A DNA stretch of 64,000 bases, from assembly GCF_012516395.1 (NCBI RefSeq), contig NZ_CP051206.1, positions 1 through 64,000 of the forward strand, given 5' to 3'. This document shows positions 19,137 through 28,517 of the stretch, one piece after another; position 1 is the first letter of the stretch, and every line of letters begins with the position of its first letter. The translations under genes and the position numbers were made by a program. The stretch comes from Dolichospermum flos-aquae CCAP 1403/13F. Its GTDB lineage: Bacteria; Cyanobacteriota; Cyanobacteriia; Cyanobacteriales; Nostocaceae. The notes beneath the pieces were generated by a model that worked only from the letters and a program-made list of their open reading frames with translations, ran no database searches and was not told the origin of the DNA.

Positions 19137-19345
19137 TAAAACTCTCAACCATAACGTATCCTCATTTTCTGGTAATTGATGAATAACAACTATTGCTGTT
19201 TTCAGAATGTTCGGTAGAAAATAAACACCTTGAACCCAATCTTCTGCAATTTCAACTGCTCCTAATCCAGCAATCATCCGAGATGAAAAAGTTGGTGTTA
19301 AAATCCATAAAATCGGTAATTCTGATTCAGCATTCTTTATGAAAA
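19137..19345 (-). pseudogene. Remnant of DUF4351/Rpn-type protein gene
   Basis: The minus-strand reading (ESELPILWILTPTFSSRMI through HQLPENEDTLWLRVL) is nearly identical over about 65 codons to the middle of the 305-aa protein at 22249-23166. Both ends are missing, one replaced by the 108-bp element at 19029-19136. Not expected to be functional. Confidence 0.8.
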
Positions 19346-19360
19346 TCACTAATTAACTCA

Positions 19361-19585
19361 ATGAACGAATTATTAAATCGGATTACGCAAATTCCTGGTC
19401 AATGTGGGGGTCGTCCTTGCATTCGCGGAATGAGAATTAGAGTTAGCGACATTTTAGAAATGTTAGCCGAAAATGTCAGCGTTAGCGAAATTTTAGAAGA
19501 CTTTCCTGATTTAGAACCAGAAGATATCCAAGCTTGTCTTGTGTTTGCTGCACGACGGACTGATTTTGTGCGGTTGACAGCATGA
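19361..19585 (+). CDS. DUF433 antitoxin-like protein
   Basis: 74 aa, a DUF433 helix-turn-helix protein: GQCGGRPCIRGMRIRVSDIL then EDFPDLEPEDIQACLVFAA, the family core. It overlaps the downstream PIN-like gene by four bases (ATGA), the arrangement of a toxin-antitoxin pair in which DUF433 is the antitoxin. Confidence 0.88.
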   Translation: MNELLNRITQIPGQCGGRPCIRGMRIRVSDILEMLAENVSVSEILEDFPDLEPEDIQACLVFAARRTDFVRLTA

Positions 19586-19923
19586 AAATTTGGATTGATG
19601 CACAGTTACCAGCAACATTGGCAATTTGGGTAACAGATACTTTTGCTATAGAAGCATTTTCATTAAGAGATATTGGTTTACGTGATGCTAAAGATATCGA
19701 AATTTTTGAAGCTGCAAAAATCGCTAATGTCATAATCATGACGAAAGACAGTGATTTTGTTGATTTGGTTTGTCGGTTAGGAATACCTCCTCAAATCCTT
19801 TGGTTAACTTGTGGAAATGTGACGAATCGCAATCTGCGTCAACTTCTGATCATTACTTTACCTGATGCTTTGGAACAATTACAGCAAGGAGAAATGATTG
19901 TGGAAATTAGTAATAGTAGGTAA
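19582..19923 (+). CDS. DUF5615 PIN-like toxin
   Basis: 113 aa. Mut7-C/DUF5615 PIN-like fold: MKIWIDAQLP with the first acidic residue, then TKDSDFVDLVCRLGIPPQILWL with the second acidic cluster, and WLTCGNVTNRNLRQLL. The family pairs with DUF433 proteins and is presumed to be a ribonuclease toxin. The start overlaps the preceding stop, so translation is coupled. Toxicity itself is inference. Confidence 0.87.
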   Translation: MKIWIDAQLPATLAIWVTDTFAIEAFSLRDIGLRDAKDIEIFEAAKIANVIIMTKDSDFVDLVCRLGIPPQILWLTCGNVTNRNLRQLLIITLPDALEQLQQGEMIVEISNSR

Positions 19924-19961
19924 ATAATTACTTTATCTCAAAGCGATTCCTACGGAGCGCT

Positions 19962-20075
19962 TCGCTATCGCACTCCCAAAATCACCTTACAAGCGATCGC
20001 TCTCCCAAAATTACACTATAAGCGATCGCACTCCCCAAAATTATCCTACAAGCGATCGCACTCCCCAAAATCACA
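19962..20075. repeat. Tandem array built on HIP1 (GCGATCGC)
   Basis: About four imperfect units of roughly 30 bp, each with AAGCGATCGC or a variant followed by CTCCCCAAAAT and an AC-rich spacer. It lies downstream of the DUF433/DUF5615 pair. The rest of 20076-20263 shows no gene. Confidence 0.8.
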
Positions 20076-20325
20076 CAAGCACTGATTTATTAGTTTCTTC
20101 ATTTTTTCTAACCTGGGTTAAATAACATAATTTGTGTACATCAATCACAATAAACCTTGAAAAAATTTGGTGTTCTTGTGTCAACCTGATCTTGTATCTT
20201 ATAAGAAATGTTATTCTAGACCATCCGTACCAACCTATTGTTAGTATTCTTACTCAAGATATTCTAATTAAAATCTTTAAATGCTTCTATCACTATTTCT
20301 AAGCTTTCATCACACTCAGAACATA

Positions 20326-20430
20326 TATAGGAATCCGGTTTGATTGTTGTTCATTATACTGAGACTCAATCGTTGATTCGATGGGGTTTACGGTTTACAG
20401 CTTGTTCAAAAATCAAATAGTAGCCCTATA
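20326..20430. mobile_element. 105-bp IS630-type MITE, copy 1
   Basis: Starts TATAGGAATCCGG and ends AGTAGCCCTATA, including TA on each side as expected for an IS630/Tc1-type target duplication. It is identical over its whole length to the inverse of 54308-54412. Its 3' end resembles the end of the IS630 remnant at 35290-35493 (CAAATAGGAGTCCTATA). It supplies the last codons and stop of the gene at 20406-22049. Confidence 0.9.
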
Positions 20431-22049
20431 TGTTCAAAGTGCTTATAAAAGCTTCCAAAATTTGCCAATGAAGCTTTCCTAATATTTTCAGCTTCTTGAC
20501 CAGATGTATGCCCTTTAAGTTTGCTACGTAAATCATGTATTTTGTGAAATGAACTCGTTATTTGTCGAGCATGATCCTCATCAAAATTAACACCAATAAG
20601 ACACTCCTCGATAAGTTTCAATGATCGAAATTTAGCTTCTGGATTTCTTCCCAAGTTTTTTACCTTATTCCTCAACCATTTCTCCTCAAAACCTTCAACT
20701 AAAAGCTGATCAAGGTTCAATATTTCTTCAGCCCATTCATCTTTCGAGGCTGTATAAGGGTAATGTACTTTGTTGGGAGCATTCCGATCTCTTAATTTCC
20801 ACCACTGTACATTCAAGCGATCAAGTTTATAGAGTTTATGTTTTAAGCTAGGTAGAGGGTCATATTTTTGATAGAATTGCCCTTCAAAATCTCTCTTGAT
20901 TGCTCGCTCTGAGAGAGGTGATTTAGGTTTTTCATTGTATTGTTTCCAATGTAACTGTTCTTCATATGGAAGCTGACTAAGATAAATTAAATAAGTATGT
21001 ACCTGCCCCGCTTCATTAATATCAAAGGTTTTTAGATACCATGCACCTCTACAACTAATAGAATTACTTTCTAATTGATACTTCTCTCGATCACTTTTAT
21101 ATTTGGATAATACTTCTGGTCTAAAAAATGCAGGTGTTATCTCAAATGGAATATTTGACTCTGTAAAATAATTCGCTAAACATGATGGATTGCAAGATAT
21201 CTCCTTGACGACTTTGTTTTTCCAATCATGTGCAATATATGTTGCGTATTTTTTTCCACTGTCAGTGACGGGTTCTCCCCAAAACTGCCTAATTATCTCC
21301 TCTTGAGGTATTCTAATATCAGCGACCTGAATTCCTCTTGAGTAACTGCCATAGCCAGGATAAACTACAAGCCTGCTAAAAATAGCATCGGATTTTTGCA
21401 ATAATGATTCATTGTCACCATTCCATCCCCAAAAGCTCTTACTTTTATAGCGAGTAAAATCGAACATACGGAGAAGTTTTGTACCTGATAAACTAGCATA
21501 ATATCCTAGTGCCTGTTTTTGCATAGAAATCAAGATGCCTGTTTCATTTCTAGTTATTTTAACAATATCTTCAATATCTCCAAACCTATCTAACTTGCAC
21601 CAGGAATTTCTTTCCAACATAAAGTGAATATCTAGAATGTGAGTAATTTTTTGCTCTATTTCATAGTATTGATGTTTTGACTTATCACCATCAAATGAAC
21701 GTTCAAATATGATTTGCTCACCTTTGCTTAATAATTCACTGCCTGCGTTTGACAATGGGGATTCAATCCAAATTTCATCTGATGAGCATACATGACTCCA
21801 TAATGAATTAGGAGAGTGTTGCCACTTTAATAAATCTTGAATGCTAGAATCGTCCAAAACAACTCCTGGGATCAGAACTGAATTAATAAAAACATGAGGT
21901 AATGAAGCATATAAGATAATATGTTCATCCAGGATTTCATGTTCTAAAAAAGGGAAAATGTCTTGCTGTTGAACCCACCAATTAAACTCATCAGAATCTT
22001 CTGGTTCATTTGCAAGAGACAACACTAACTTTGGATTAAAAATATTCAT
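20406..22049 (-). CDS. Unknown 547-aa protein with candidate C-terminal HEPN-like region; tail altered by a MITE
   Basis: I do not recognise the family. A large N-terminal part without clear motifs has many Trp/Tyr; a basic linker (about residues 400-430) precedes a helical C-terminus with LRSKLKGHTSG near residue 515. R-x5-H fits the R-x4-6-H motif of HEPN ribonucleases, and the surrounding helices look compatible. The last residues GLLFDF and stop come from the 105-bp MITE. Without the MITE the frame continues as HICSECDESLEIVIEAFKDFN to a TAG at 20264, so the native tail was about 15 residues longer and had a CxxC. The gene stands alone among toxin-antitoxin genes, so a defence role is a guess. 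Confidence 0.6.
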   Translation of the reverse strand: MNIFNPKLVLSLANEPEDSDEFNWWVQQQDIFPFLEHEILDEHIILYASLPHVFINSVLIPGVVLDDSSIQDLLKWQHSPNSLWSHVCSSDEIWIESPLSNAGSELLSKGEQIIFERSFDGDKSKHQYYEIEQKITHILDIHFMLERNSWCKLDRFGDIEDIVKITRNETGILISMQKQALGYYASLSGTKLLRMFDFTRYKSKSFWGWNGDNESLLQKSDAIFSRLVVYPGYGSYSRGIQVADIRIPQEEIIRQFWGEPVTDSGKKYATYIAHDWKNKVVKEISCNPSCLANYFTESNIPFEITPAFFRPEVLSKYKSDREKYQLESNSISCRGAWYLKTFDINEAGQVHTYLIYLSQLPYEEQLHWKQYNEKPKSPLSERAIKRDFEGQFYQKYDPLPSLKHKLYKLDRLNVQWWKLRDRNAPNKVHYPYTASKDEWAEEILNLDQLLVEGFEEKWLRNKVKNLGRNPEAKFRSLKLIEECLIGVNFDEDHARQITSSFHKIHDLRSKLKGHTSGQEAENIRKASLANFGSFYKHFEHIGLLFDF

Positions 22050-22143
22050 TGCTTATACAATCTATCCATAATTTATAGCTTTTGATTTCCCAAAAATATT
22101 GTTACTAAGTTTAACCCAATAACGATGTTTAACAAAAATGAGC

Positions 22144-22207
22144 TTAACCTTGCGCTACAGGTTCTTTCGCCAAAAACTTCTCCAACTCAGCCAAAGCATC
22201 AGCAGTT
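22144..22207 (-). pseudogene. Duplicate of the thiC 3' end
   Basis: About 64 bp closely match the end of thiC at 25363-25426; the minus-strand reading [19 protein letters not shown]-stop equals the ThiC C-terminus with one change. The two copies are direct repeats bracketing the 3.1-kb block that holds the DUF4351 gene and two toxin-antitoxin pairs. Confidence 0.8.
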
Positions 22208-22248
22208 TGGGAAATCTCCTCAAACTGCTAAACAAAAAATATACTACC

Positions 22249-23166
22249 CTAACTTTCCTCATTACTCAATCTTTGTAACAACTCCTCACGGGATAAATTA
22301 CCCAAAGAAAGAAGTAACTGAGTGCGTTCAGAAATAGGAATATTAGCAATCTTTTCCACCAAACCAGATAACTCAGCATCCAAACTACCAAAACGCCCTT
22401 CCAGAAGAGAAGTTATAAAATAAAGTTCTGCTTCTAACTTACCTTCTTGCTTTCCTTCTTGCTTCCAGTCTTCTATTTGTTGTAAATAAGCTGGTGATAA
22501 GTTCATAATTACTTCCTCTTCTTCCCTACTTAAATTATCTCTCAATTCTAAATTCTTGCGCCAGTCCGCTAAAATTTCTAACAAATTCTCTCGAAAAGGG
22601 TTATTTTCTGGTAACTCAGTTAACTCCTCAACTGCTCTTTTTTGTGTTCCTCCTTTCCCCAAAACTCTCAACCATAACGTATCCTCATTTACTGGTAATT
22701 GATGAATAGCGACTATTGCTGTTTTCAGGATATTCGGCAGAAAATAAACACCTTTAACCCAATCTTCTACAATTTCATTTGCACCTAAACCCGCAATCAT
22801 CCGAGATGAAAAAGTTGGTGTTAAAATCCATAAAATCGGTAATTCTGATTCAGCAATATTTCTGTTTTCGCGTTTTGCTTTCCTAACTACATCACCATGA
22901 ACGGCATATAATTTAAGTAAACAACTGCGAATTTCTATTTCCGATGGTGGATTGCGAAAAGGCTCAAATAAACATTGAGTTTTAGCCATCTTCCCTAATA
23001 AACCTAAAGGTAGATTTTCCTGATTTTGATCAGAAAAGGGTTCAAACCAAACATCAATTTCTTGAATTTCACTTTTAACCTTTTCACTTTTTTTAATTGT
23101 TCCTAGAGGTGTTAATAATTCCTCTAGATATTCTTTAGCGAATTGATCATGGGATTGTCGAGTCAT
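22249..23166 (-). CDS. DUF4351 / Rpn-like PD-(D/E)XK family protein
   Basis: 305 aa, a cyanobacterial paralog-rich family. The N-terminus MTRQSHDQFAKEYLEELL with EIQEIDVWFEPF looks like the PD-(D/E)XK-type nuclease core of Rpn/putative-transposase proteins. A charged repeat (DWKQEGKQEGKLEAE, about residues 235-250) leads to a DUF4351 C-terminus (LEGRFGSLDAELSGLVEKI, SLGNLSREELLQRL). A fragment of a close paralog lies at 19137-19345. Function is unproven; recombination promotion has been shown only for enterobacterial Rpn proteins. Confidence 0.8.
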   Translation of the reverse strand: MTRQSHDQFAKEYLEELLTPLGTIKKSEKVKSEIQEIDVWFEPFSDQNQENLPLGLLGKMAKTQCLFEPFRNPPSEIEIRSCLLKLYAVHGDVVRKAKRENRNIAESELPILWILTPTFSSRMIAGLGANEIVEDWVKGVYFLPNILKTAIVAIHQLPVNEDTLWLRVLGKGGTQKRAVEELTELPENNPFRENLLEILADWRKNLELRDNLSREEEEVIMNLSPAYLQQIEDWKQEGKQEGKLEAELYFITSLLEGRFGSLDAELSGLVEKIANIPISERTQLLLSLGNLSREELLQRLSNEES

Positions 23167-23198
23167 TTAATTATATCAAAAATTACACTAAACATAAA

Positions 23199-23279
23199 AA
23201 ATATTGTATAATAATTATTATAGTACCAAAAGCATAGTTTGAAAAGTGGTTTACCCCCACAAGTTAAACTAATTTACAA
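23199..23279 (+). promoter_or_regulatory. Duplicated upstream region, copy 1 (before the PIN-family pair)
   Basis: AAATATTGTATAATAATTAT, with TATAAT-like boxes, then ACCAAAAGCAT and GTTTACCCCCACAAGTTAAACTAAT. The same succession recurs at 23958-24042 in front of the next, unrelated toxin-antitoxin pair. Probably a promoter/operator segment copied with a module. Confidence 0.6.
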
Positions 23280-23344
23280 AAATCAGCAGCAATTTAAAAA
23301 TTAGATTATAATTGTCAGATAGAAGGACTAAACATGGTAAGAAT

Positions 23345-23593
23345 ATGAATACAATAGAAGAAATAATCATCAAAGTACCATCAAATATTGCTGAAGCTTA
23401 TCGTCGCAGCACTAAGGAAGAACAGGAACAAATTCAGCTAAAGTTAGCATTGATTATGGAGTCAAATTTATTAAAAAATAGTAAAGAAGCACTTCAAAAA
23501 CTTAGAAATACGATGGATAAAGCCAGTCAAGAAGCACAAGCTAATGGTTTAACTCCTGAAATTTTAGAATCTATTTTGCAAGATGATAAATAA
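23345..23593 (+). CDS. Antitoxin-like protein paired with PIN-family toxin
   Basis: 82 aa from ATG 23345 (MNTIEEIIIKVPSNIAEAYR); a TTG at 23312 would give an unlikely extension. Small and helical, it ends ILESILQDDK and overlaps the next start by 11 bp. It resembles the small partners found before COG1569 PIN toxins in cyanobacteria, but no DNA-binding fold is obvious, so the antitoxin role rests on context. Confidence 0.75.
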   Translation: MNTIEEIIIKVPSNIAEAYRRSTKEEQEQIQLKLALIMESNLLKNSKEALQKLRNTMDKASQEAQANGLTPEILESILQDDK

Positions 23594-23957
23594 ACGCCGT
23601 TTTGTATTTGATACAAATGTTTTCGTAAGTGCATTTTTATTTAGTCGAAGTAAACCACGTCAAGCTTTAGATAAAGCTCAAGATATAGGTATTATCTTGT
23701 TAAGTGCTGCTGTTTTTGACGAGTTACAAGAAGTTTTATCAAGACCAAAATTCGACCGTTATATTACCTTAGAAAGACGGCGGGAATTAATAGATAATTT
23801 AGTAGAAACTATCGAGTTTATTAATGTTACTGAACAAATCAATGAATGTCGAGATCCTAAAGATAATAAATATCTAGAATTAGCTGTTAGTGGCAAAGCT
23901 CAATTTATTATTACAGGTGATGAAGATTTGCTTGTTCTTCACCCATTTAAACAATAA
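23583..23957 (+). CDS. PIN-domain toxin, COG1569 type (slightly short C-terminus)
   Basis: 124 aa. PIN-domain ribonuclease-like toxin: FVFDTNVFVSAFLF with the first Asp, ELQEVLSRPKF, ECRDPKDNKYLELAVSGKA with the central acidic residues, and ITGDEDLLVLHPF with the last Asp. Family members usually continue some 10-15 residues (a PxEFL-like end); here the stop comes at HPFKQ, exactly where the duplicated upstream segment of the next pair begins, so the tail was probably lost when that module arrived. Key acidic residues are retained. Confidence 0.85.
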   Translation: MINKRRFVFDTNVFVSAFLFSRSKPRQALDKAQDIGIILLSAAVFDELQEVLSRPKFDRYITLERRRELIDNLVETIEFINVTEQINECRDPKDNKYLELAVSGKAQFIITGDEDLLVLHPFKQ

Positions 23958-24042
23958 GAAATATTATATAATAATTATGTTACTACCAAAAGCATGGTTT
24001 TAAAATTAAAAGTAGTTTACCCCAAAAATTAAACTAATGTTA
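23958..24042 (+). promoter_or_regulatory. Duplicated upstream region, copy 2 (before the MazF-type pair)
   Basis: AAATATTATATAATAATTAT, ACCAAAAGCATG and GTTTACCCCAAAAATTAAACTAATG parallel copy 1 at 23199. In this copy the last ATG is the antitoxin start at 24037; copy 1 reads ATT at that place. Confidence 0.6.
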
Positions 24043-24267
24043 CAGTCAATCGAAGGCATTTACAAAGACGGGAAAATTGAGCTAAACGAAACGCCAACAG
24101 GCATAAATACAGCGCGAGTAATTGTAACTTTTCTTGATGCAAATACTTCTGTAGATTTGTCATCTCGCGGAATTAATGAAGAACAAGCCGCAAAATTAAG
24201 AGCTAGATTACAATGTTTTGCACAAGATTGGGATCAACCAGAAATGGAAGTTTACGATGCCTTATAA
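24037..24267 (+). CDS. Antitoxin of MazF/PemK pair
   Basis: 76 aa. MLQSIEGIYKDGKIELNETP is the N-terminal strand pattern of the short cyanobacterial antitoxins (DUF2281/AF2212-like) that bind DNA as AbrB-like or related folds. The C-terminus (LRARLQCFAQDWDQPEMEVYDAL) is the likely toxin-binding part. Its stop overlaps the toxin start. Confidence 0.8.
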   Translation: MLQSIEGIYKDGKIELNETPTGINTARVIVTFLDANTSVDLSSRGINEEQAAKLRARLQCFAQDWDQPEMEVYDAL

Positions 24268-24607
24268 TCGTGGTTCAGTAGTGCTGGTTTTGTTCCCAGA
24301 CTCAAACTTAAAAACTGCTAAACGTCGTCCTGCTTTAGTTGTTCAATCTAACAATATTGGTACTGGTTTATCGCAAACTATTATAGCTATGATTACTAGT
24401 AATGTTTCCCGTGCTGGACACCCTAGCAGAGTATTTGTGAATATAGCAACACCAGAAGGAAAACAAACGGGATTAATTACTGATTCTGTGATTATGACAG
24501 ATAATCTAGCAACTGTTTTAGATACAGAAATTGATAAAGTTATTGGTTTTTGGTCAGAAATGTCCTTAGTAGATGCAGCACTCAGACATACATTAGAAAT
24601 TTTATGA
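24257..24607 (+). CDS. MazF/PemK-family mRNA interferase
   Basis: 116 aa from ATG 24257, which overlaps the antitoxin by 11 bp; the frame is open upstream but inside the antitoxin gene. MPYNRGSVVLVLFPDSNLKTAKRRPALVVQ is the PemK/MazF start (GxVVxVxFPxxD...KxRPALV); MITSNVSRAGHPS and SVIMTDNLATV follow the family pattern. Predicted endoribonuclease cleaving mRNA when the antitoxin is lost. Confidence 0.9.
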   Translation: MPYNRGSVVLVLFPDSNLKTAKRRPALVVQSNNIGTGLSQTIIAMITSNVSRAGHPSRVFVNIATPEGKQTGLITDSVIMTDNLATVLDTEIDKVIGFWSEMSLVDAALRHTLEIL

Positions 24608-24666
24608 ATTGTGTTTCGCGCAAAGACGCAAAGGAGCAAAGATACAAAGGAAGAATGCTATAAATA

Positions 24667-25254
24667 TTAATTTTTACATAAAGCGTTCATATCAACGCGA
24701 TGGGATGAAGATGACGAATAACCCAAAATGTACGCAACTTTAGAATCCATAATAGCCGCTTTTATCTGTGATTCAGAAAGATTTATGCTTGGTCTAGCGT
24801 ATGCAATTCTTAAATTATAAGTGCCAGAGGTAGCAGAATAAATATATAAATTCCAATTTGTTTTTTTAGCATCTTCTCTACTAACATACCAGGCATAACC
24901 TTTAGCAGCAGAAATGGAACTTCCCATACCCGTCTTTTTATCAACCTCTTGTATATAAATTAATGGAATAAAAGAGTTTTGTTTATTGGGAGTAGTAAGT
25001 TCAACGAATACAACATTACCAGGATCAGTCTTGACGCTATATAAATCATATCTTGATTCAAAATTATCATTCAGACTCCCACGCGGAGCAATACTATCAT
25101 TTGCATCAATACTATCCTGAATAGTCTCACATTTAAGAAGGAAAAGATTGTCACCCGGAACTAAAATGACCTTATTATTTGTTTCTGCAAAAGAAGGTAA
25201 TGCAGTCAGAATAACTAGCGCACATCCTTGGAATATCAATTGATGAATTTTCAT
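24667..25254 (-). CDS. Secreted protein of unknown function
   Basis: About 195 aa from ATG 25254 (MKIHQLIFQGCALVILTALPSFA, a clear signal peptide); GAGAAGAG lies just upstream. The frame is open to 25305 without better starts. The mature part (NVVFVELTTPNKQNSFIPLIYIQE, NWNLYIYSATSGTYNLRIAYARP) reads as beta-rich and could be a PPC-like domain. There is a Cys near each end of the mature part (LLKCETIQDS, NALCKN) that could form a disulphide. No family is recognised. Confidence 0.65.
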   Translation of the reverse strand: MKIHQLIFQGCALVILTALPSFAETNNKVILVPGDNLFLLKCETIQDSIDANDSIAPRGSLNDNFESRYDLYSVKTDPGNVVFVELTTPNKQNSFIPLIYIQEVDKKTGMGSSISAAKGYAWYVSREDAKKTNWNLYIYSATSGTYNLRIAYARPSINLSESQIKAAIMDSKVAYILGYSSSSSHRVDMNALCKN

Positions 25255-25316
25255 TAATCTCTTCTCCATTTTGATAAGGCTTTTAGATTTATTTTGATTC
25301 CCCAAACTAAGGTTTT

Positions 25317-25347
25317 AGATCCCCGACTTCTCTAAGAAGTCGGGGAT
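25317..25347. repeat. Dispersed palindrome (CCCCGACTTCT family), copy 1
   Basis: ATCCCCGACTTCT and AGAAGTCGGGGAT form a 13-bp stem around CTA. On the plus strand it is followed by TTTTGTTGTT, so it might act as a weak terminator in that direction. Whole copies occur at 34147, 34854 and 36029, and a half copy at 19013. Confidence 0.85.
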
Positions 25348-25362
25348 TTTGTTGTTCACTAA

Positions 25363-26837
<1,475 letters not shown>

Positions 26838-26927
26838 TGTAGATTGTAGCATTTTGGTGATGATTGGAGGGAGGGGGATGATAAATTGTGAAGATATGGG
26901 GAAAGGAGGATTTGTAGTTGGTTACAC

Positions 26928-27054
26928 AAACCGCCTAGGGTTAAAACCCCAGGCTAATAGCGAAAGTCCGTTAAAACGGACTCATATCTTTTCTTTTTTC
27001 AGTCGTCTTGAGACGACTTTTATTATTAGCCTTGCACTTCAGTGCTAGGTGGGT
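26928..27054. repeat. Nested multi-hairpin element
   Basis: Outer arms CCTAGG...GCTAATA and TATTAGC...CTAGG enclose AGTCCGTTAAAACGGACT and AGTCGTCTTGAGACGACT, and a GCACTTCAGTGC hairpin sits at one arm. About 125 bp, non-coding, between thiC and the DUF2726-like gene. It looks like a dispersed foldback element; no second copy lies in this window. Confidence 0.6.
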
Positions 27055-27067
27055 AAGTTAGCAATTA

Positions 27068-27541
27068 CTATGCTATAGCTAGAAGGTTAGAAAAATTAGA
27101 TGGTTCGCAATAGTTTCTAATTAAGGCTTTGGCATTTTCGCGTTTTTCGCCTGTGAATAAATTAAATATTACTTCTTCCTGTTGAGAGTAAAGATGTAAT
27201 AATCCAAAGTCTTTAATTCTTGAATAAATTAGGGGAACTCCTGCTAAGGTTAGTAAATGTAATTTTTTATTATCACGCTCTCTTGCGTCATGAGAATCAT
27301 GATATGTAGATTGAAATTCCACAACTAAACAAGGTTTATAGTCTTTGTTTGTGATCAGAGCGTCTACACTGGAGCTAAAAAAGAAATTTCTAAGTTTACT
27401 ATCAAGGCTGCTACCTAATTCACAAAATGAGCATAAGCTTACCTGTGTATGAATTTTATAATTCTCATCTATGCAGGTTTGCAGAAACTCTAGCATTCTT
27501 TCTTCGTAAGGATTAATCAGTCTTTTTGGTTTTACAGACAT
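27068..27541 (-). CDS. DUF2726-like PD-(D/E)XK protein
   Basis: 157 aa. RLINPYEERMLEFLQTCI, VDALITNKDYKPCLVVEFQST (Asp and Glu-x-Gln of a PD-(D/E)XK core) and DNKKLHLLTLAGVPLIYSRI are the DUF2726 pattern. Its start overlaps the stop of the upstream 244-aa gene as TAATG, so the two form a translationally coupled pair. A nuclease-like role is inferred from the fold; the partner suggests an accessory function. Confidence 0.7.
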   Translation of the reverse strand: MSVKPKRLINPYEERMLEFLQTCIDENYKIHTQVSLCSFCELGSSLDSKLRNFFFSSSVDALITNKDYKPCLVVEFQSTYHDSHDARERDNKKLHLLTLAGVPLIYSRIKDFGLLHLYSQQEEVIFNLFTGEKRENAKALIRNYCEPSNFSNLLAIA

Positions 27542-28275
27542 TAATTTTTCTCCATTAATATTTTTGCAAAGTAAGTGATAAACTCTTCTAAAACTTCACC
27601 AGAACTAATACATACCTGGTATGTATAAGGAAAAAGTTTATCTTCTAATAAATCAATAACCATATAACAGCTATTATTTCCCCATTTATCAATATCAAAT
27701 TCTTCTGGAGAATTAATATAATTATGACAATTATTTAAATTAATGTCTTCACCAGGATCACGATTATAAATTCTAAAATCTCTTCGATTAAGTGGGATAA
27801 AACCAGTTATTTCACCAAGTTCTAAAAGATTTGGGTAGTGAGTTTGCATTAATTCGTAAAATCTATCTTCTTGACTTGGTAAAATCCAAAGATTAGCCAG
27901 CAAACCATAAGTGAATTCATCATCAGTGAAATATGTTAGATGCAAAATATTTGCTGTTAAAACATCTTTAGGAATTGAAATACATAATCCTTCCTTACGT
28001 TGAGCTAAAACTAATTGATAACGTTTAGCACCCTTACCAGGATTTTTTAGTCGATAACCTATATATTGAGATGTTCTATTTTCATCAAACTTCTCATAAA
28101 AACCGAGTTTAGCCAAAATACTGGTAGCTAAAGATAACAAATCTTCCCCACCTTCAATTACCTGAATATTAGTTGAAACCAAGCGAGGAACGCCGTTTTC
28201 AACCTCAAAGCGTTGGATGACATCGTAGATAATTTTTGACATTGCTTTTTTCCAAAAATCTTCTTTAAGGTTCAT
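27541..28275 (-). CDS. Unknown protein coupled to the DUF2726-like gene
   Basis: 244 aa, no family recognised. It begins MNLKEDFWKKAMSKIIYDVI; a second start at MSKIIYDVIQRF is possible and may be the real one. An interior segment ISIPKDVLTANILHLTYFTDDEF and a C-terminal YPYTYQVCISSGEVLEEFITYF-like region are predicted mixed alpha/beta. It lacks a signal peptide and transmembrane helices and lies directly upstream of and overlapping its partner. Confidence 0.65.
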   Translation of the reverse strand: MNLKEDFWKKAMSKIIYDVIQRFEVENGVPRLVSTNIQVIEGGEDLLSLATSILAKLGFYEKFDENRTSQYIGYRLKNPGKGAKRYQLVLAQRKEGLCISIPKDVLTANILHLTYFTDDEFTYGLLANLWILPSQEDRFYELMQTHYPNLLELGEITGFIPLNRRDFRIYNRDPGEDINLNNCHNYINSPEEFDIDKWGNNSCYMVIDLLEDKLFPYTYQVCISSGEVLEEFITYFAKILMEKN

Positions 28276-28517
28276 GGAAATATCTTAACCCCTATTTTCT
28301 AAAATTACAAGAGTCTTGGCTAAGATTTTTGGATTTCATGAAAAAGGCTAATTTTCCGGCTTTTTCTTCAGAACACAGTACACATTTCTTATTAGAGTGT
28401 AAGAAGAAGTTATAATGAATACGAACCACTCCAGGCACAGAGGACACGGAGGTAAGAGGTTTGGTAGAGGTGATAATTGGGTTAATTTGGTAATTAGTTG
28501 TTTTTGCAAGGATTATG

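Noticed and set aside
19962-20075. Possible CRISPR array
   Set aside because: Units of about 30 bp share HIP1 and CTCCCC but there are no unique spacers between constant repeats; it is a degenerate tandem repeat.
22125-22337. 70-codon plus-strand frame
   Set aside because: It is antisense to the thiC-tail copy and the 3' end of the DUF4351 gene; no ribosome-binding site or family.
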